Numbered from the stretch's first letter, positions 34,539 through 43,940 are shown. The stretch is DNA of 64,000 bases from Stakelama pacifica (GCF_004361835.1 NZ_SNWD01000001.1:1-64000); one strand, 5' to 3'. Notes: generated by a model from the sequence alone, not told the origin. A program made the numbers and translations.

Positions 34539-36626
34539 TTGAAACCCAGTCGGTTCGCCACCCTTTTGGCATCGGGCGCCGCCAGCGCGCTGTTCGCCGT
34601 TCCCCCCGTTCATGCCGATGAAGGCATGTGGACGTTCGACAATTTTCCCGCCGCTAAGGTTAATGCCGAATATGGCACGGATATCAATCAGGCATGGCTC
34701 GACCATGTTCGCGGCGCGGCGGTTCGCCTGTCGGTCGGTTGTTCGGCATCGACGGTCAGCGATTACGGGCTTGTCCTCACCAACAATCATTGCGTCGTGG
34801 GCTGCGCGCAGAATCTGTCCTCGTCCGATGACGATTATTATACGCATGGCTATACCGCGAACGGCCTGTCGGAAGAGCGTAAATGCCCCGGCATGAACGG
34901 CGAAATCCTGATGTCGATCAGTGATGTCACCAACCGCGTGACCGCCGCCGGTGCCGGCAAGAGCGGCAGCGATCTGGTCAAGGCGCGTAATGCGGTGACG
35001 AGCCGGATCGAAGAGGAAAATTGCGGTGACGATCCCAAATGGCGGTGTCAGGTCGTCAATCTTTATCATGGCGGCCAGTATAAGCTGTACAAATATCGGC
35101 GCTATTCGGACGTGCGGCTGGTATTTTCGCCCGGCGTGCAGACCGCGTTTTTCGGCGGCGATCCGGACAATTTCAATTTTCCGCGCTACGATCTCGATAG
35201 CGCTTTTGTGCGCCTGTACGAAAATGGCAAGCCGGTTGCGACGCCCGACCATCTGGTCTGGAACCCGGCACCGCCAAAAGCGGGCGAGCCGGTCTTCGTC
35301 GCGGGCAATCCCGGCGGCACCGACCGGCAGCTTACCGTATCGCAGCTGGAAACGCAGCGCGACCTGACCCTGCCGATCACCGCGCTGCAATTGTCCGAAC
35401 TGCGCGGCCGCCTGATCCGGTTCAGCGAGGAAAGCGCCGAGCATAAGCGGATCGCGCAGGACCTGCTGTTCGGATTGCAGAACAGCTACAAGGTCTATTT
35501 CGGGCGGCTCTTTGCGCTGAAGGATGAAAGCTTCATGGCGAAGAAGCAGGCCGAGCAGACGGCGCTGCGGCAAAAGGTCGCTGCACTGGGGCCGAAGCTG
35601 CCGAAGGATTTTGGTACGCCATGGCAGACGATCGATACGGCGCAGTCGTCGGTCAAGGCGATGTACCTGCCCTATCGCTTTGTCGAGGGGGGCCCGATGG
35701 GTTCGGAACTGTTCGGCTATGCCCGCGAACTGGTGCGGGCAGCGGCTGAGCGCGAAAAGCCGTCGGCCGACCGGCTGCCCGGCTATGCCGATGCCGATCT
35801 GCCGCGCCTGCAAAAGAGCCTGTTCGACGAAGTGCCGGTGCATGCCGACCTGGAGGAAGTGACGCTGGAATTCTGGCTGTCCAAGGCACGCGAATATCTG
35901 ACCGCGGATTCGCCCGAGACGAAGCTGTTGCTGGGCAAGGAAAGCCCGGAAAGTCTCGCTGCGCGGCTGGCTACGTCGAAGCTGGGTGATCCTGCCGTCC
36001 GCAAAGCGCTGTATGATGGCGGGATGGCGGCGATCAAAGCGTCGGACGATCCGATGATCCAATATGCGCTGCGCATCGACCCCGAAGCGCGCAAGCTGCG
36101 TTCGGCATGGGAGGAACAGGTTTCGGGCCCGCTGACCACGGCATCGGAAAAGATCGCAAAGGCACGTTTCCTTGCGCTGGGCGACAGCATCTATCCCGAC
36201 GCGACCTTCACGCTGCGTCTGTCTTACGGCAAGATTGCGGGCTGGACCTATCGCGGGACCGAGGTGCCGCCGTTCACGCACTTCGCCGGACTATATGAGC
36301 GGGCAACGGGGCATGAGCCGTACAAGCTCGACCCGCGCTGGATCGCGGCGAAGGATAAGCTCGACCTGTCGACCATCTTCGACATTTCGACCACCAACGA
36401 CATTATCGGCGGCAATTCGGGATCGCCGCTGATCAATGCGAAGGGCGAGGCGATCGGGACGGTGTTCGACGGCAATATCCACAGCCTTGGCGGCAATTAC
36501 GGCTATGATGCAAAGCTTAATCGTACCGTTGCCGTATCGGCGGCCGCGATCAATGAAGCGCTGCGCAAGGTCTATGGTGCAGACGCCATCGCCGATGAGC
36601 TGACGGGCAAGCATAAACCTTCATAA
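34539..36626 (+). CDS. S46 family dipeptidyl-peptidase (DPP7/DPP11 type)
   Basis: A 695-aa periplasmic serine exopeptidase of family S46 that removes N-terminal dipeptides from imported oligopeptides. The chymotrypsin-type triad is visible: H84 in LTNNHCVVG, D220 in FPRYDLDSAF and S627 in GGNSGSPLIN, in the spacing of known DPP7/DPP11 enzymes. A long helical cap lies between D220 and S627. The signal peptide ends near VHA-D. The start is TTG 34539: GGAG is eight bases before it and the signal peptide begins with KPSRFATLL. The GTG at 34533 is too close to the ribosome site. Whether it prefers hydrophobic or acidic P1 residues cannot be told. It could supply dipeptides to the nearby M24 Xaa-Pro peptidase. 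Confidence 0.9.
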   Translation: MKPSRFATLLASGAASALFAVPPVHADEGMWTFDNFPAAKVNAEYGTDINQAWLDHVRGAAVRLSVGCSASTVSDYGLVLTNNHCVVGCAQNLSSSDDDYYTHGYTANGLSEERKCPGMNGEILMSISDVTNRVTAAGAGKSGSDLVKARNAVTSRIEEENCGDDPKWRCQVVNLYHGGQYKLYKYRRYSDVRLVFSPGVQTAFFGGDPDNFNFPRYDLDSAFVRLYENGKPVATPDHLVWNPAPPKAGEPVFVAGNPGGTDRQLTVSQLETQRDLTLPITALQLSELRGRLIRFSEESAEHKRIAQDLLFGLQNSYKVYFGRLFALKDESFMAKKQAEQTALRQKVAALGPKLPKDFGTPWQTIDTAQSSVKAMYLPYRFVEGGPMGSELFGYARELVRAAAEREKPSADRLPGYADADLPRLQKSLFDEVPVHADLEEVTLEFWLSKAREYLTADSPETKLLLGKESPESLAARLATSKLGDPAVRKALYDGGMAAIKASDDPMIQYALRIDPEARKLRSAWEEQVSGPLTTASEKIAKARFLALGDSIYPDATFTLRLSYGKIAGWTYRGTEVPPFTHFAGLYERATGHEPYKLDPRWIAAKDKLDLSTIFDISTTNDIIGGNSGSPLINAKGEAIGTVFDGNIHSLGGNYGYDAKLNRTVAVSAAAINEALRKVYGADAIADELTGKHKPS

Positions 36627-36634
36627 GGAGTGCG

Positions 36635-36660
36635 CGGGCGGGGCCACAGCGTCCCGCCCG
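36635..36660. terminator. Hairpin between convergent S46 and DUF1826 genes
   Basis: CGGGCGGG pairs with CCCGCCCG across a 10-base loop, nine bases after the peptidase stop. The following T-run is short (CTTTC), so it is a weak candidate. Confidence 0.4.
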
Positions 36661-36673
36661 GCGCTTTCGAAGG

Positions 36674-37270
36674 TTAAAGATCGGCCTCGTTGATCGGATC
36701 GATCGCGAGAAGCAGGCGTTTCTGGCCGCTGTCGCCGAGCGGCGGCGAGCGATGCAGGATCGTCGGTTCGTCGGTGAGCAGCCGCCCCTTGAATATCCCG
36801 ACATCGCCGGGGCGGAGCGTTCCGGTGGGTTGCTCGCTTCCGCGATGCGTCCATTGGGTGCCCGGCCCGACGAGCGGCGTCAGCAAGCGGAACGTCACAT
36901 AATCGGCGTGGAAGCGTCGGCAGGCATCGGTTTCGATCACTTCCAGCCGGATGCGCAGCGTATCGGCGGCGGTCAGGTCGGCGAAGCGCCGGGCCAGCGC
37001 GACGATCTCACCCGCCAGCGCGACGCGGTTATCGGGATAGCCCGCCGTTTCGAGCAGCAACGGCAGCGCAGCTCCAAGCGTCGCTACCTGCACCGCCGAG
37101 TCCACATCGTCAATCGCCCGCCAGTCGAGATCGGCAAGACCGGCAAGCGGTGCGGGCAGGGGGCGACGCCACACCGCGAGATGGACCGCGCCTTCGCGCA
37201 CCGAGTTTAGCGCCGCTGCGTCCTCCGCCTCGATGACGGGCGAAACGCCGAGAAGCGTGTCGGCGATCAT
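36674..37270 (-). CDS. DUF1826 protein coupled to a zinc GTPase
   Basis: A cytoplasmic 198-aa protein of family DUF1826. The core [20 protein letters not shown] followed by TQWT is the family hallmark, together with a late LHRSPP segment. ATG 37270 overlaps the stop of the COG0523 GTPase gene (ATGA). Longer upstream frames are shadows. DUF1826 genes are repeatedly found next to COG0523/CobW genes and Zur sites, and the same arrangement is seen here. The biochemical role is unknown. It may assist zinc allocation under scarcity. Confidence 0.82.
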   Translation of the reverse strand: MIADTLLGVSPVIEAEDAAALNSVREGAVHLAVWRRPLPAPLAGLADLDWRAIDDVDSAVQVATLGAALPLLLETAGYPDNRVALAGEIVALARRFADLTAADTLRIRLEVIETDACRRFHADYVTFRLLTPLVGPGTQWTHRGSEQPTGTLRPGDVGIFKGRLLTDEPTILHRSPPLGDSGQKRLLLAIDPINEADL

Positions 37271-38487
37271 GCCATCACCTCCGCCTGCGGTTCCCAGCTG
37301 GGGAAGTGATCGGGAAGATCGGCCCAATGCTGCGGCGTGAAAGCCTGCGCGGGCAGGAGGCATGCATCGAGCCTTGCGCGGATATGCGCTTCGTCCATGC
37401 CGATCCCGATAAAGACCAGTTCCTGCCGCCGGTCGCCCCATTCGCTGTCCCAATGCTGTGCCACGAAGCGTTCGAACCGGTCATCGTCAGGCCAGTGATT
37501 TTTGGGCACCGATCCCCACCAGCGGCCCATGCGCGCGGTCATCACCTGCGCGCCTGCCACCGCGAGTTCGCCGACCCAGTCGGGGCGGGTGGCGATCCAG
37601 AAATGGCCCTTGGCGCGCACGACATGGTTGAGGCCGCCATCGGTCAGAAATGCGCGGAACTTCTCCGGTTCGAACGGGCGGCGGGCGCGATAGACGAAGC
37701 TTTCAATGCCATATTCCTCCGTCTCCGGCTGATGACTGGCATAGCCGTAGAGTTCCTTTGCCCAGAGCGGATGCTGGCTTGCGCGTTCTTCATCGAAAAG
37801 GCCGGTGTCGAGCACAGCGTCGAGCGGTACCCGGCCACGGTCACAGGTGAGGATGCGCGCATCGGCGTTGAGCGAGGCGACGAGCTTCTTCACCACGCCA
37901 AGCTGATCCGCCGATACCGAACTCGCCTTATTCACGACCACGACATCGGCAAATTCGATCTGTTCGACCAGCAGCCCGACCAGACTGCGTTGATCGTCTT
38001 CGCCCAGGCTTTCGCCGCGATCGACGAGGAAATCCTCGCTCGAATAATCGGCGAGCAGGTTCATCGCGTCGACCACGGTGACCATGGTGTCGAGCCGCGC
38101 GACATCGCCCAGCGACTGCCCCGCTTCGTCGCGAAAGGAAAAGGTCGTGGCGACGGGCAGCGGTTCGGAAATGCCGGTGCTTTCAATGACCAGGCTGTCG
38201 AAGCGGCCAGCCTCTGCCAGCGCGCGAACCTCCTGCAACAGATCGTCGCGCAAGGTGCAGCAGATGCAGCCATTGGGCATTTCGACGAGCGTTTCCTCCG
38301 ACCGGGCAAGCGTGGCATCGCCGCCGCGCACCAGATCGGCGTCGATATTCACTTCCGACATGTCGTTGACGATCACCGCGACGCGACGACCCGAGCGATT
38401 CGAGAGGATGTGATTGAGCAGTGTGGTCTTTCCCGCGCCCAGAAAGCCGGAGAGCACGGTAACGGGTAGGCGGTCATGAAAAAGCAT
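37267..38487 (-). CDS. COG0523 (CobW/ZNG) metallochaperone GTPase
   Basis: A 406-aa G3E P-loop GTPase that inserts or allocates metal, usually zinc, to client enzymes. Features in order: Walker A GFLGAGKT (14-21), switch region with [11 protein letters not shown], the metal-binding CICC at 74-77 ([13 protein letters not shown]), Walker B and ESTGISEP, the base-recognition NKAS in place of NKxD, and a C-terminal CobW domain ([19 protein letters not shown], then [16 protein letters not shown]). The open frame reaches 38625, but ATG 38487 has AGGGAC upstream and the Zur-like palindrome lies between, so the shorter start is taken. Operon with DUF1826 downstream. Zinc is favoured over cobalt because no cobalamin genes are near and the promoter shares the ZIP transporter site. 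Confidence 0.9.
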   Translation of the reverse strand: MLFHDRLPVTVLSGFLGAGKTTLLNHILSNRSGRRVAVIVNDMSEVNIDADLVRGGDATLARSEETLVEMPNGCICCTLRDDLLQEVRALAEAGRFDSLVIESTGISEPLPVATTFSFRDEAGQSLGDVARLDTMVTVVDAMNLLADYSSEDFLVDRGESLGEDDQRSLVGLLVEQIEFADVVVVNKASSVSADQLGVVKKLVASLNADARILTCDRGRVPLDAVLDTGLFDEERASQHPLWAKELYGYASHQPETEEYGIESFVYRARRPFEPEKFRAFLTDGGLNHVVRAKGHFWIATRPDWVGELAVAGAQVMTARMGRWWGSVPKNHWPDDDRFERFVAQHWDSEWGDRRQELVFIGIGMDEAHIRARLDACLLPAQAFTPQHWADLPDHFPSWEPQAEVMA

Positions 38488-38502
38488 GTCTGTCCCTGAT
38501 GC

Positions 38503-38519
38503 ATGATACAATATATCAT
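38503..38519. promoter_or_regulatory. Candidate Zur operator upstream of the COG0523 GTPase
   Basis: ATGATA-CAATA-TATCAT, 16 bp before the GTPase start. The arms and spacing are identical to the site at 2311-2327 in front of the ZIP gene. Confidence 0.6.
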
Positions 38520-38688
38520 TATGTAGCGTATCGATGATCGAGCGTCCAGAAGGTTGCGAATGAACCGCGCCAGCGGGCGTCTCGCGTCCAATGCGACCGG
38601 TATGCGGTAATTGCATCGGATTCATGATTTGCTAATGATATTCGTTCGCAGTAATAGGGGCTGGCCGAATGCCGAGGAGGAGCCGTTC

Positions 38689-39117
38689 ATGGCCTATTTC
38701 GAACCCGTCACGCCCGCCGATAGCGATGATGTCGTGGTGGAGGCGCTACGATGCTATTGCGCGAACCGGCGTGCGCACCTTGCAATCCTGCCCTCGATGC
38801 TCGCTTTTGCAGAGCGCAGGCAGTTCGGCGCCCATGCGATGATCGCGCTGACCAGCGTATTCGAGCTGGCCGAAGCGTGTCTGGGCCGCCCGCTGGAGGC
38901 CGAAACGGATCAGGATGCGCCGTTGTCGAGTGATGAACAGGCGATGCTGATGCTGCTCGCCAGTGTCGGCGATGTCGGTGCGTATTGTGGCAGCGCCGCG
39001 CTCCCGCACGGGCTGCCGGGCACGCTCGCCTGGGCGGTGCGGACCGCCAACCGGCTGTGCGGCCGGCGCTGCATCGACATGGCGCTGAGCCCTTCTGCCT
39101 GTCCGTTCGACGGCTGA
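38689..39117 (+). CDS. Hypothetical protein (142 aa)
   Basis: A soluble, mainly helical 142-aa protein with no domain I recognise. It contains scattered cysteines (RCYCANRRAH, DVGAYCGSAA, LCGRRCIDMAL, SACPFDG) and no signal peptide. The frame is open from 38611, but ATG 38689 has GGAGGAG six bases upstream. It is divergent from the zinc GTPase and followed 28 bases later by another unknown gene that is coupled to a ferredoxin reductase. The layout suggests a small redox or stress operon, but this is only context. Confidence 0.55.
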   Translation: MAYFEPVTPADSDDVVVEALRCYCANRRAHLAILPSMLAFAERRQFGAHAMIALTSVFELAEACLGRPLEAETDQDAPLSSDEQAMLMLLASVGDVGAYCGSAALPHGLPGTLAWAVRTANRLCGRRCIDMALSPSACPFDG

Positions 39118-39145
39118 TATTGTACGAAGCGGAGACCAGTTCTTT

Positions 39146-39553
39146 ATGTATGCCTATCTCGACCGGCGATGGCCGGAGCTTGCCGACGCGGACCGGTTCA
39201 TGCTCTCGGCCATGCGGCAATGGGTGACAGCCGCGCGTCAGGGCAAATGTCTGTGCGCCACGCTTATCGCCGGATTCGCCGCGCGCCGCGCCACGGATGC
39301 GCTGCGCGACTTTGCGGGCGCGATGGCGATACTGGATCGCAGCGGGACGATGCGGTTCCGTTTCGCGCCGCCCTGTTGCGTCCGGATTACCGATGACGAA
39401 GCCCGGCTGCTCGCGCTTTTCGCGCTGGGGCGCAGCGGGGAGAGCTACCGGCTCTGGCAGGTTTGCGCGACGCTTGTTTTCGACGAAGCGGTCGCGTCGC
39501 TTCACGTAGCGGTTGAGACGGTCGGCGCCGTGCTTATAGAGGACCCCGCATGA
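39146..39553 (+). CDS. Hypothetical protein (135 aa) coupled to ferredoxin reductase
   Basis: A 135-aa soluble protein of unknown family. It opens with an aromatic helix (YAYLDRRWPELADADRFML), carries cysteine pairs (GKCLCATLIAGF, APPCCVRITDDE) and ends with VETVGAVLIEDPA. Its size and style resemble the gene before it, so the two may be distant paralogues. The stop overlaps the start of the ferredoxin-NADP reductase gene by four bases (ATGA), which supports that it is really translated. Function unknown. Confidence 0.6.
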   Translation: MYAYLDRRWPELADADRFMLSAMRQWVTAARQGKCLCATLIAGFAARRATDALRDFAGAMAILDRSGTMRFRFAPPCCVRITDDEARLLALFALGRSGESYRLWQVCATLVFDEAVASLHVAVETVGAVLIEDPA

Positions 39554-40368
39554 ACATGGAGTGCCTTTTGCCTGATACGATTCCTGACAGTCCCGCGTTC
39601 CATACCGTCGCGGTGACAACGGTCCGTCATTGGAACGACCATCTCTTTTCCTTCTCGGTCGAACGGCCGGGCAGCTTTCGCTTTCGTTCGGGCGAGTTTG
39701 TGATGCTCGGTCTGCCGCAGGACGGGGGCAAACCGCTGCTGCGCGCGTATTCGATCGCAAGCCCGGCATGGGCCGATGAGCTCGACTTTCTGTCGATCAA
39801 GGTGCCGGGCGGTCCGCTGACCTCGCGCCTGAAATCGGTTCGTCCCGGCGATCAGCTGTATCTGGGGCGCAAGCCGACCGGTACGCTGGTCGCCGATGCG
39901 TTGCTGGGCGGCAAGCGGCTGTTCCTGTTGTCCACCGGAACCGGACTGGCGCCGTTTCTCAGCATCGCCCGCGATCCCGAAATCTATTCGCGGTTCGAAC
40001 AGGTGGTGGTGGTGCATTCGGTGCGGCGGGTGAGCGATCTTGCCTATCATGATCAGCAGACCGCCTTATGGGCCGACGATCCGCTGATCCACGAAGAGGC
40101 AGCGGTGCAGTTTTATTATGTGCCCACCGTGACGCGCGAGCCGTTTCACACGACCGAGCGGATCGGAACGCTGGTGGAGAATGGCGGATTGTTTCCGAAC
40201 ACGCTGGACGGGCCGCGCCGGTTCGATCCCGAACAGGACCGGATCATGCTTTGCGGTTCGATGGCGATGATCCGCGAAACCTCCGCGATGCTCGAAAAGC
40301 TGGGCTTTGTGGAAGGCTCCAATTCGCGACCGGGAACCTATGTGATCGAGCGCGCTTTTGTCGATTGA
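39550..40368 (+). CDS. fpr: Ferredoxin--NADP(+) reductase, bacterial subclass I
   Basis: A cytoplasmic 272-aa FAD flavoprotein that passes electrons between NADPH and ferredoxin or flavodoxin. It has the FAD motif RAYSIAS, the pyrophosphate loop LYLGRKPTGTL, the NADP motif LLSTGTGLAPFLSI and a CGSMAMI segment. The C-terminus runs past the usual aromatic stop (VIERAFVD), as in the Azotobacter/Rhodobacter subclass linked to oxidative stress and iron-sulfur supply. The start is coupled by ATGA to the preceding gene. ATG 39556 is an alternative. No ferredoxin gene is adjacent. Confidence 0.92.
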   Translation: MNMECLLPDTIPDSPAFHTVAVTTVRHWNDHLFSFSVERPGSFRFRSGEFVMLGLPQDGGKPLLRAYSIASPAWADELDFLSIKVPGGPLTSRLKSVRPGDQLYLGRKPTGTLVADALLGGKRLFLLSTGTGLAPFLSIARDPEIYSRFEQVVVVHSVRRVSDLAYHDQQTALWADDPLIHEEAAVQFYYVPTVTREPFHTTERIGTLVENGGLFPNTLDGPRRFDPEQDRIMLCGSMAMIRETSAMLEKLGFVEGSNSRPGTYVIERAFVD

Positions 40369-40727
40369 TTGTGCGCGGCCATGGTGGAGACGCCATGGCC
40401 CGCAGCTTTGTAGCGCACAGCCACTATCCCAACAGTATAGTGTACCGTCAGACCATTTAAAATTTAGATAATGTCGATTCAGGTATTGCTGCGTAAGTTA
40501 GCTTTCAGGGTAAATGAACCGCACTGCTGATAGCTATTGAAAACCTCTGCTCCGGCGCAGAATTTCCGATTTATTTGAAAAAAATCCTGATAAAATAGCT
40601 GCTTTGCGAAGTGCGGTACAAAAAGTTCCGCAGAGCACCGTGCATTACGTATATCCTCTACAATAGTTCCCGGAACCCGATCGGTGGTTCTGTACGGCGA
40701 ATTGCCAGAACATGAGAGGGTATTCCT
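40369..40727. other. AT-rich region upstream of the chemosensory operon
   Basis: About 360 bases with no gene and clearly lower GC than the flanks. It starts with an 8-bp inverted repeat, GGCCATGG at 40377-40384 with CCATGGCC at 40393-40400, which may end the reductase transcript. The rest presumably contains the operon promoter. I see neither a clear sigma-54 nor a sigma-28 site. Confidence 0.5.
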
Positions 40728-41069
40728 GTGAACTGCGCGGGCAATAGTTGGAAATCACTTGAAAATCTGACCATCTCCGAGGTCCGGGATGCAACCGAAG
40801 CCTTGCGCGCGCTGGTCCGGTCGGAAGGCGATATCGAAATCGACCTGCGGCCCGTTGAGGACATCGACACCGCAGGGGTCCAGCTGCTGGTCGCGCTGCG
40901 TCGAAGTGTCGAACGCGCGGGAAAATCGCTTCGCATCCATGCGAACCATAACGGCGCGCTTCAAAAAACACTGATCGGCATCGGCCTTCTGACGGCCGAG
41001 GGAACAACTCGCAGCGCCGGAGAGCAGCTGTGGGCGGGCTATATTGAAGAAGGGGCAACTCCGGCATGA
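40728..41069 (+). CDS. STAS domain protein, first gene of the chemosensory operon
   Basis: A 113-aa stand-alone STAS domain. The signature strand-loop is VEDIDTAGVQLLVALRRS: threonine stands where anti-sigma factor antagonists carry the phosphorylatable serine. It starts with GTG 40728 (GAGAGGG upstream) and ends in an ATGA overlap with the CheY gene, so it belongs to the chemotaxis operon. STAS proteins in such operons may scaffold receptors or respond to a kinase. No partner anti-sigma kinase is seen here. Confidence 0.8.
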   Translation: MNCAGNSWKSLENLTISEVRDATEALRALVRSEGDIEIDLRPVEDIDTAGVQLLVALRRSVERAGKSLRIHANHNGALQKTLIGIGLLTAEGTTRSAGEQLWAGYIEEGATPA

Positions 41070-41434
41070 GCAAAACGATTTTGACGATCGACGATTCCCC
41101 GTCGGTCCGTCAGCTGGTCGCACTGACGCTTTCCACCGCAGGCTATTCGGTGATCGAGGCAGGAGACGGTGCCGAGGGATATGAGAAGGCGACCACCAAC
41201 CGCGTCAATGCGGTCATCACCGACCTGAACATGCCCGTCATGAACGGGCTCGATTTCATTCGTAAATATCGCGCGCATCCGTCGAGCGCGGGCATACCGA
41301 TCATCTTTCTGACAACCGAATCCGATGACGCACTGAAGACCGAGGCACGCGCCGCCGGTGCCACCGGCTGGCTGGTGAAGCCGTTCAAGCAGGATCAGAT
41401 GCTCGCGATTATGCGAAAGGTCGTCGGCGCATGA
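41066..41434 (+). CDS. cheY: CheY response regulator
   Basis: A single receiver domain (122 aa). The acidic pair is at D9-D10 (LTIDDSPSV), the phosphoacceptor is D53 (ITDLNMPVMNG), the switch threonine lies in FLTTESD, and the lysine is in LVKPFKQ. It is coupled to the STAS gene upstream and cheA downstream by ATGA overlaps. It would carry the signal from CheA to a motor, either a flagellar switch or a pilus. Confidence 0.92.
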   Translation: MSKTILTIDDSPSVRQLVALTLSTAGYSVIEAGDGAEGYEKATTNRVNAVITDLNMPVMNGLDFIRKYRAHPSSAGIPIIFLTTESDDALKTEARAAGATGWLVKPFKQDQMLAIMRKVVGA

Positions 41435-43440
41435 GCCGGCCTGACCCCGCCGAAACCTTTCGGCAGGAGGCGCGCGACCTTCTTGAGGCGCTCGAGCAGG
41501 CGCTGCTCGATCTGTCGGAAGATCATGGCGATCGCGAGCTGGTCGATACCGCGTTTCGCGCGCTTCACACGCTCAAAGGATCGGGCAGCATGTCCGGTTT
41601 CGATGAAGTGGCGGCCTTCGTCCATGATTTCGAAACCGCATTCGATCGCGTTCGCAAGGGGCTGGCCCCGATCAGCGATGCGCTGGTCCGGATCGCGCTG
41701 AACGCGAAAGACCATGTCCAGTTGCTGATCGCCGAACCCGGCGTCCATGCCGCCGCCGGGATGCCGATCCTCGCGGCACTTCACGCGCTGGTCGCTGAAA
41801 ATGGCGTGGCCGCGCCTCCGCCGGGCGACGCCGCTATGGCGCGCCCCGCCAAAACTGTAGCGGAAGACGGTTCGGCAAGCGGATGGCGAGTTCGTTTTCG
41901 CCTGCCCGGCGATGCGATGGCAATGGGCACCAATCCGCTGTTGCTGCTCGAAGAGCTTCGCGATCTTGGTCCGTGCGAGATCGTGGCGGATGACGAGGCG
42001 GTGCCGCCGCTCGACGATTTCGACCCGCTGGTCATCTATCTGGGCTGGGACGTGACGCTGCGTGCCGATGTGCCGCGCGAAGCAATCGAAGATGTGTTCC
42101 TGTTCCTGCGCGACGCAATGGAGCTGTCGATCGATCCGCTGGCCGATGAACGCGCTGAGGCCGGGAGTGACGGTGCGGACGAGCCTGCCGACGTTCCGGT
42201 CGAACGAGCCGCGCCTATAAAGGCTGCGGCTGCATCCGCGTCGAAAAGCGGGGGCGCATCGCTGCGCGTCGCTGCCGAACGGCTCGACGAACTGATGGAT
42301 TGTGTCGGCGAGCTCGTCATCGCGCAGGCGCGACTGTCGCAGATCGCCGGCCATAGTCAGGATGTCGGCCTCAGCTCGGTTGCCGAGGATATCGAACGGC
42401 TGGCTGCGACGCTGCGCGACACGACGATGAGCGTTCGCATGGTGCCGATCGGCAGCCTGTTCGGACGATTCCGACGGCTGGTCCATGACCTTGCCGACGA
42501 TCTGGGCAAGGAAGTCCAGTTCGTCACGATGGGCGAGGAAACCGAGCTCGACAAGACGATGGTCGAACGGCTTGCCGATCCGCTGGTCCATATCATCCGC
42601 AACGCGATCGACCACGGCATGGAAAAGCCCGACAAACGGCTGGCCGACGGCAAATCGACATGCGGTACGGTCCGGCTGACCGCGGTACATTCGGGCGCGG
42701 AAGTCGCGATTTCGGTGTCGGACGACGGCGCCGGGCTCAACGCGCAGCGCATCCGCGCCAAGGCGGAAGAGGCGGGGCTCATTACGCCCGAGGCGCGGCT
42801 GTCCGACCATGAACTGTTTCAGTATATCTTCCACCCCGGCTTTTCGACCGCGCAGGAAATCACCTCAATTTCGGGGCGCGGGGTCGGCATGGATGTCGTG
42901 AAGCGCGCGATCGAAGGATTGCGCGGCACGATCGAGCTGACCAGCAAGGCTGGCGAGGGGACGAAGGCGACGCTGCGCCTGCCGCTCACCCTGGCGATCG
43001 TCGAAGGGATGCTCGTGCGTGTCGGCGACGGGCGCTACGCCATCCCGCTATCGGCGGTGGAGGAATGCCTCGAACTGCCTGCATCGGAAGTGGCGGGGAC
43101 GAGCGGGCGCAACTTCCTCGACGTGCGCGGCACGCTGGTTCCCTATCTGCGCCTGCGCGAGATGTTCGGCACCGATGCGCCGCCCGATCTGCACCAGAAG
43201 GTGGTGATCGTCGGTTCGGGCGATCTTCGCGTCGGGCTGGTCGTCGATCAGATCATCGGAAATGCGCAGACCGTCATCAAGTCGCTGTCGCGGCTTCATG
43301 CCGGGATTGGCACCTTTTCGGGCGCGACGATCCTGGGCGACGGCGAGGTCGCGCTGATCCTCGACGTGGCGCAGCTGGTGAGCTCCGCCGAACAACAGCA
43401 ACGCCGCGTATCGGGGCGAAATCTGGGGATTGCAGCATGA
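41431..43440 (+). CDS. cheA: CheA chemotaxis histidine kinase
   Basis: A 669-aa cytoplasmic hybrid of the usual CheA domains. P1 Hpt domain with phosphorylated H46 (RALHTLKGSGSM); a variable P2-like region (about 150-230) and linker; P3 dimerisation helix (ERLDELMDCVGELVIAQARL); P4 ATPase (N box IIRNAIDHGM, G boxes VSDDGAGLN and GRGVGMDVVK); and P5 CheW-like domain (GDGRYAIPLSAVEECLEL). All key catalytic boxes are intact. ATGA overlaps on both sides place it firmly in the operon. It phosphorylates CheY and CheB in response to the receptor encoded two genes downstream. Confidence 0.95.
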   Translation: MSRPDPAETFRQEARDLLEALEQALLDLSEDHGDRELVDTAFRALHTLKGSGSMSGFDEVAAFVHDFETAFDRVRKGLAPISDALVRIALNAKDHVQLLIAEPGVHAAAGMPILAALHALVAENGVAAPPPGDAAMARPAKTVAEDGSASGWRVRFRLPGDAMAMGTNPLLLLEELRDLGPCEIVADDEAVPPLDDFDPLVIYLGWDVTLRADVPREAIEDVFLFLRDAMELSIDPLADERAEAGSDGADEPADVPVERAAPIKAAAASASKSGGASLRVAAERLDELMDCVGELVIAQARLSQIAGHSQDVGLSSVAEDIERLAATLRDTTMSVRMVPIGSLFGRFRRLVHDLADDLGKEVQFVTMGEETELDKTMVERLADPLVHIIRNAIDHGMEKPDKRLADGKSTCGTVRLTAVHSGAEVAISVSDDGAGLNAQRIRAKAEEAGLITPEARLSDHELFQYIFHPGFSTAQEITSISGRGVGMDVVKRAIEGLRGTIELTSKAGEGTKATLRLPLTLAIVEGMLVRVGDGRYAIPLSAVEECLELPASEVAGTSGRNFLDVRGTLVPYLRLREMFGTDAPPDLHQKVVIVGSGDLRVGLVVDQIIGNAQTVIKSLSRLHAGIGTFSGATILGDGEVALILDVAQLVSSAEQQQRRVSGRNLGIAA

Positions 43441-43940
43441 CCGAGACGCTTCTCGAAACCGAGGCTGTATTGCGCGGCGCAAGCCGTCCCGCGCTCACCT
43501 TTGCGCTTCAGGGCGAAATTTTCGCGATCGACGCGGATACGGTGCGCGAAATCCTCGACATGCCTGCGATCACGCGGGTGCCCAATGCTCCGGCCTTCGC
43601 CAACGGGCTGATCAATGTGCGCGGCCGCGTCGTGCCGCTCGCCGATCTGCGCGTGACCTTTGCGATGGACCGGCCCGAACCCGATGCCGACACGCGCATC
43701 ATCGTGATCGAGACTTTGCTCGACGGTGAGGAGAACATCCTCGGCATCGTGGCGGACAAGGTCCTCGACGTTTGCGACCTGGAAGATGTCGCGATCGAGG
43801 ATGCGCCGCAGGTCGGTATGCGCTGGCACCCCGAATTCCTGCTCGGGATCGGCCGCTATGCCGGAGACTTCGTAATCCTCCCGAATATCGGCCAGATTTT
43901 TGCCGATCACCTCAACTCGCTGAACCGCGAAACCAACTGA
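43437..43940 (+). CDS. cheW: CheW coupling protein (first copy)
   Basis: A 167-aa CheW domain protein that links receptor tips to CheA. The typical segments are present: [33 protein letters not shown], and [14 protein letters not shown]. The frame is open far upstream inside cheA, but ATG 43437 overlaps the cheA stop. A second CheW follows the receptor gene. Two coupling proteins in one operon may give arrays of mixed composition. Confidence 0.92.
   Translation: MTETLLETEAVLRGASRPALTFALQGEIFAIDADTVREILDMPAITRVPNAPAFANGLINVRGRVVPLADLRVTFAMDRPEPDADTRIIVIETLLDGEENILGIVADKVLDVCDLEDVAIEDAPQVGMRWHPEFLLGIGRYAGDFVILPNIGQIFADHLNSLNRETN

Noticed and set aside
40591-40596. TAAAAT as a possible -10 box of the che operon
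   Set aside because: The nearest TTGAAA is at the wrong distance, and no flagellar sigma pattern fits.
41395-42834. Long minus-strand open frame opposite cheA (and similar ones opposite cheB, MCP and the 48200 gene)
   Set aside because: These are high-GC antisense shadows. The plus-strand genes have complete domain sets and ATGA coupling.
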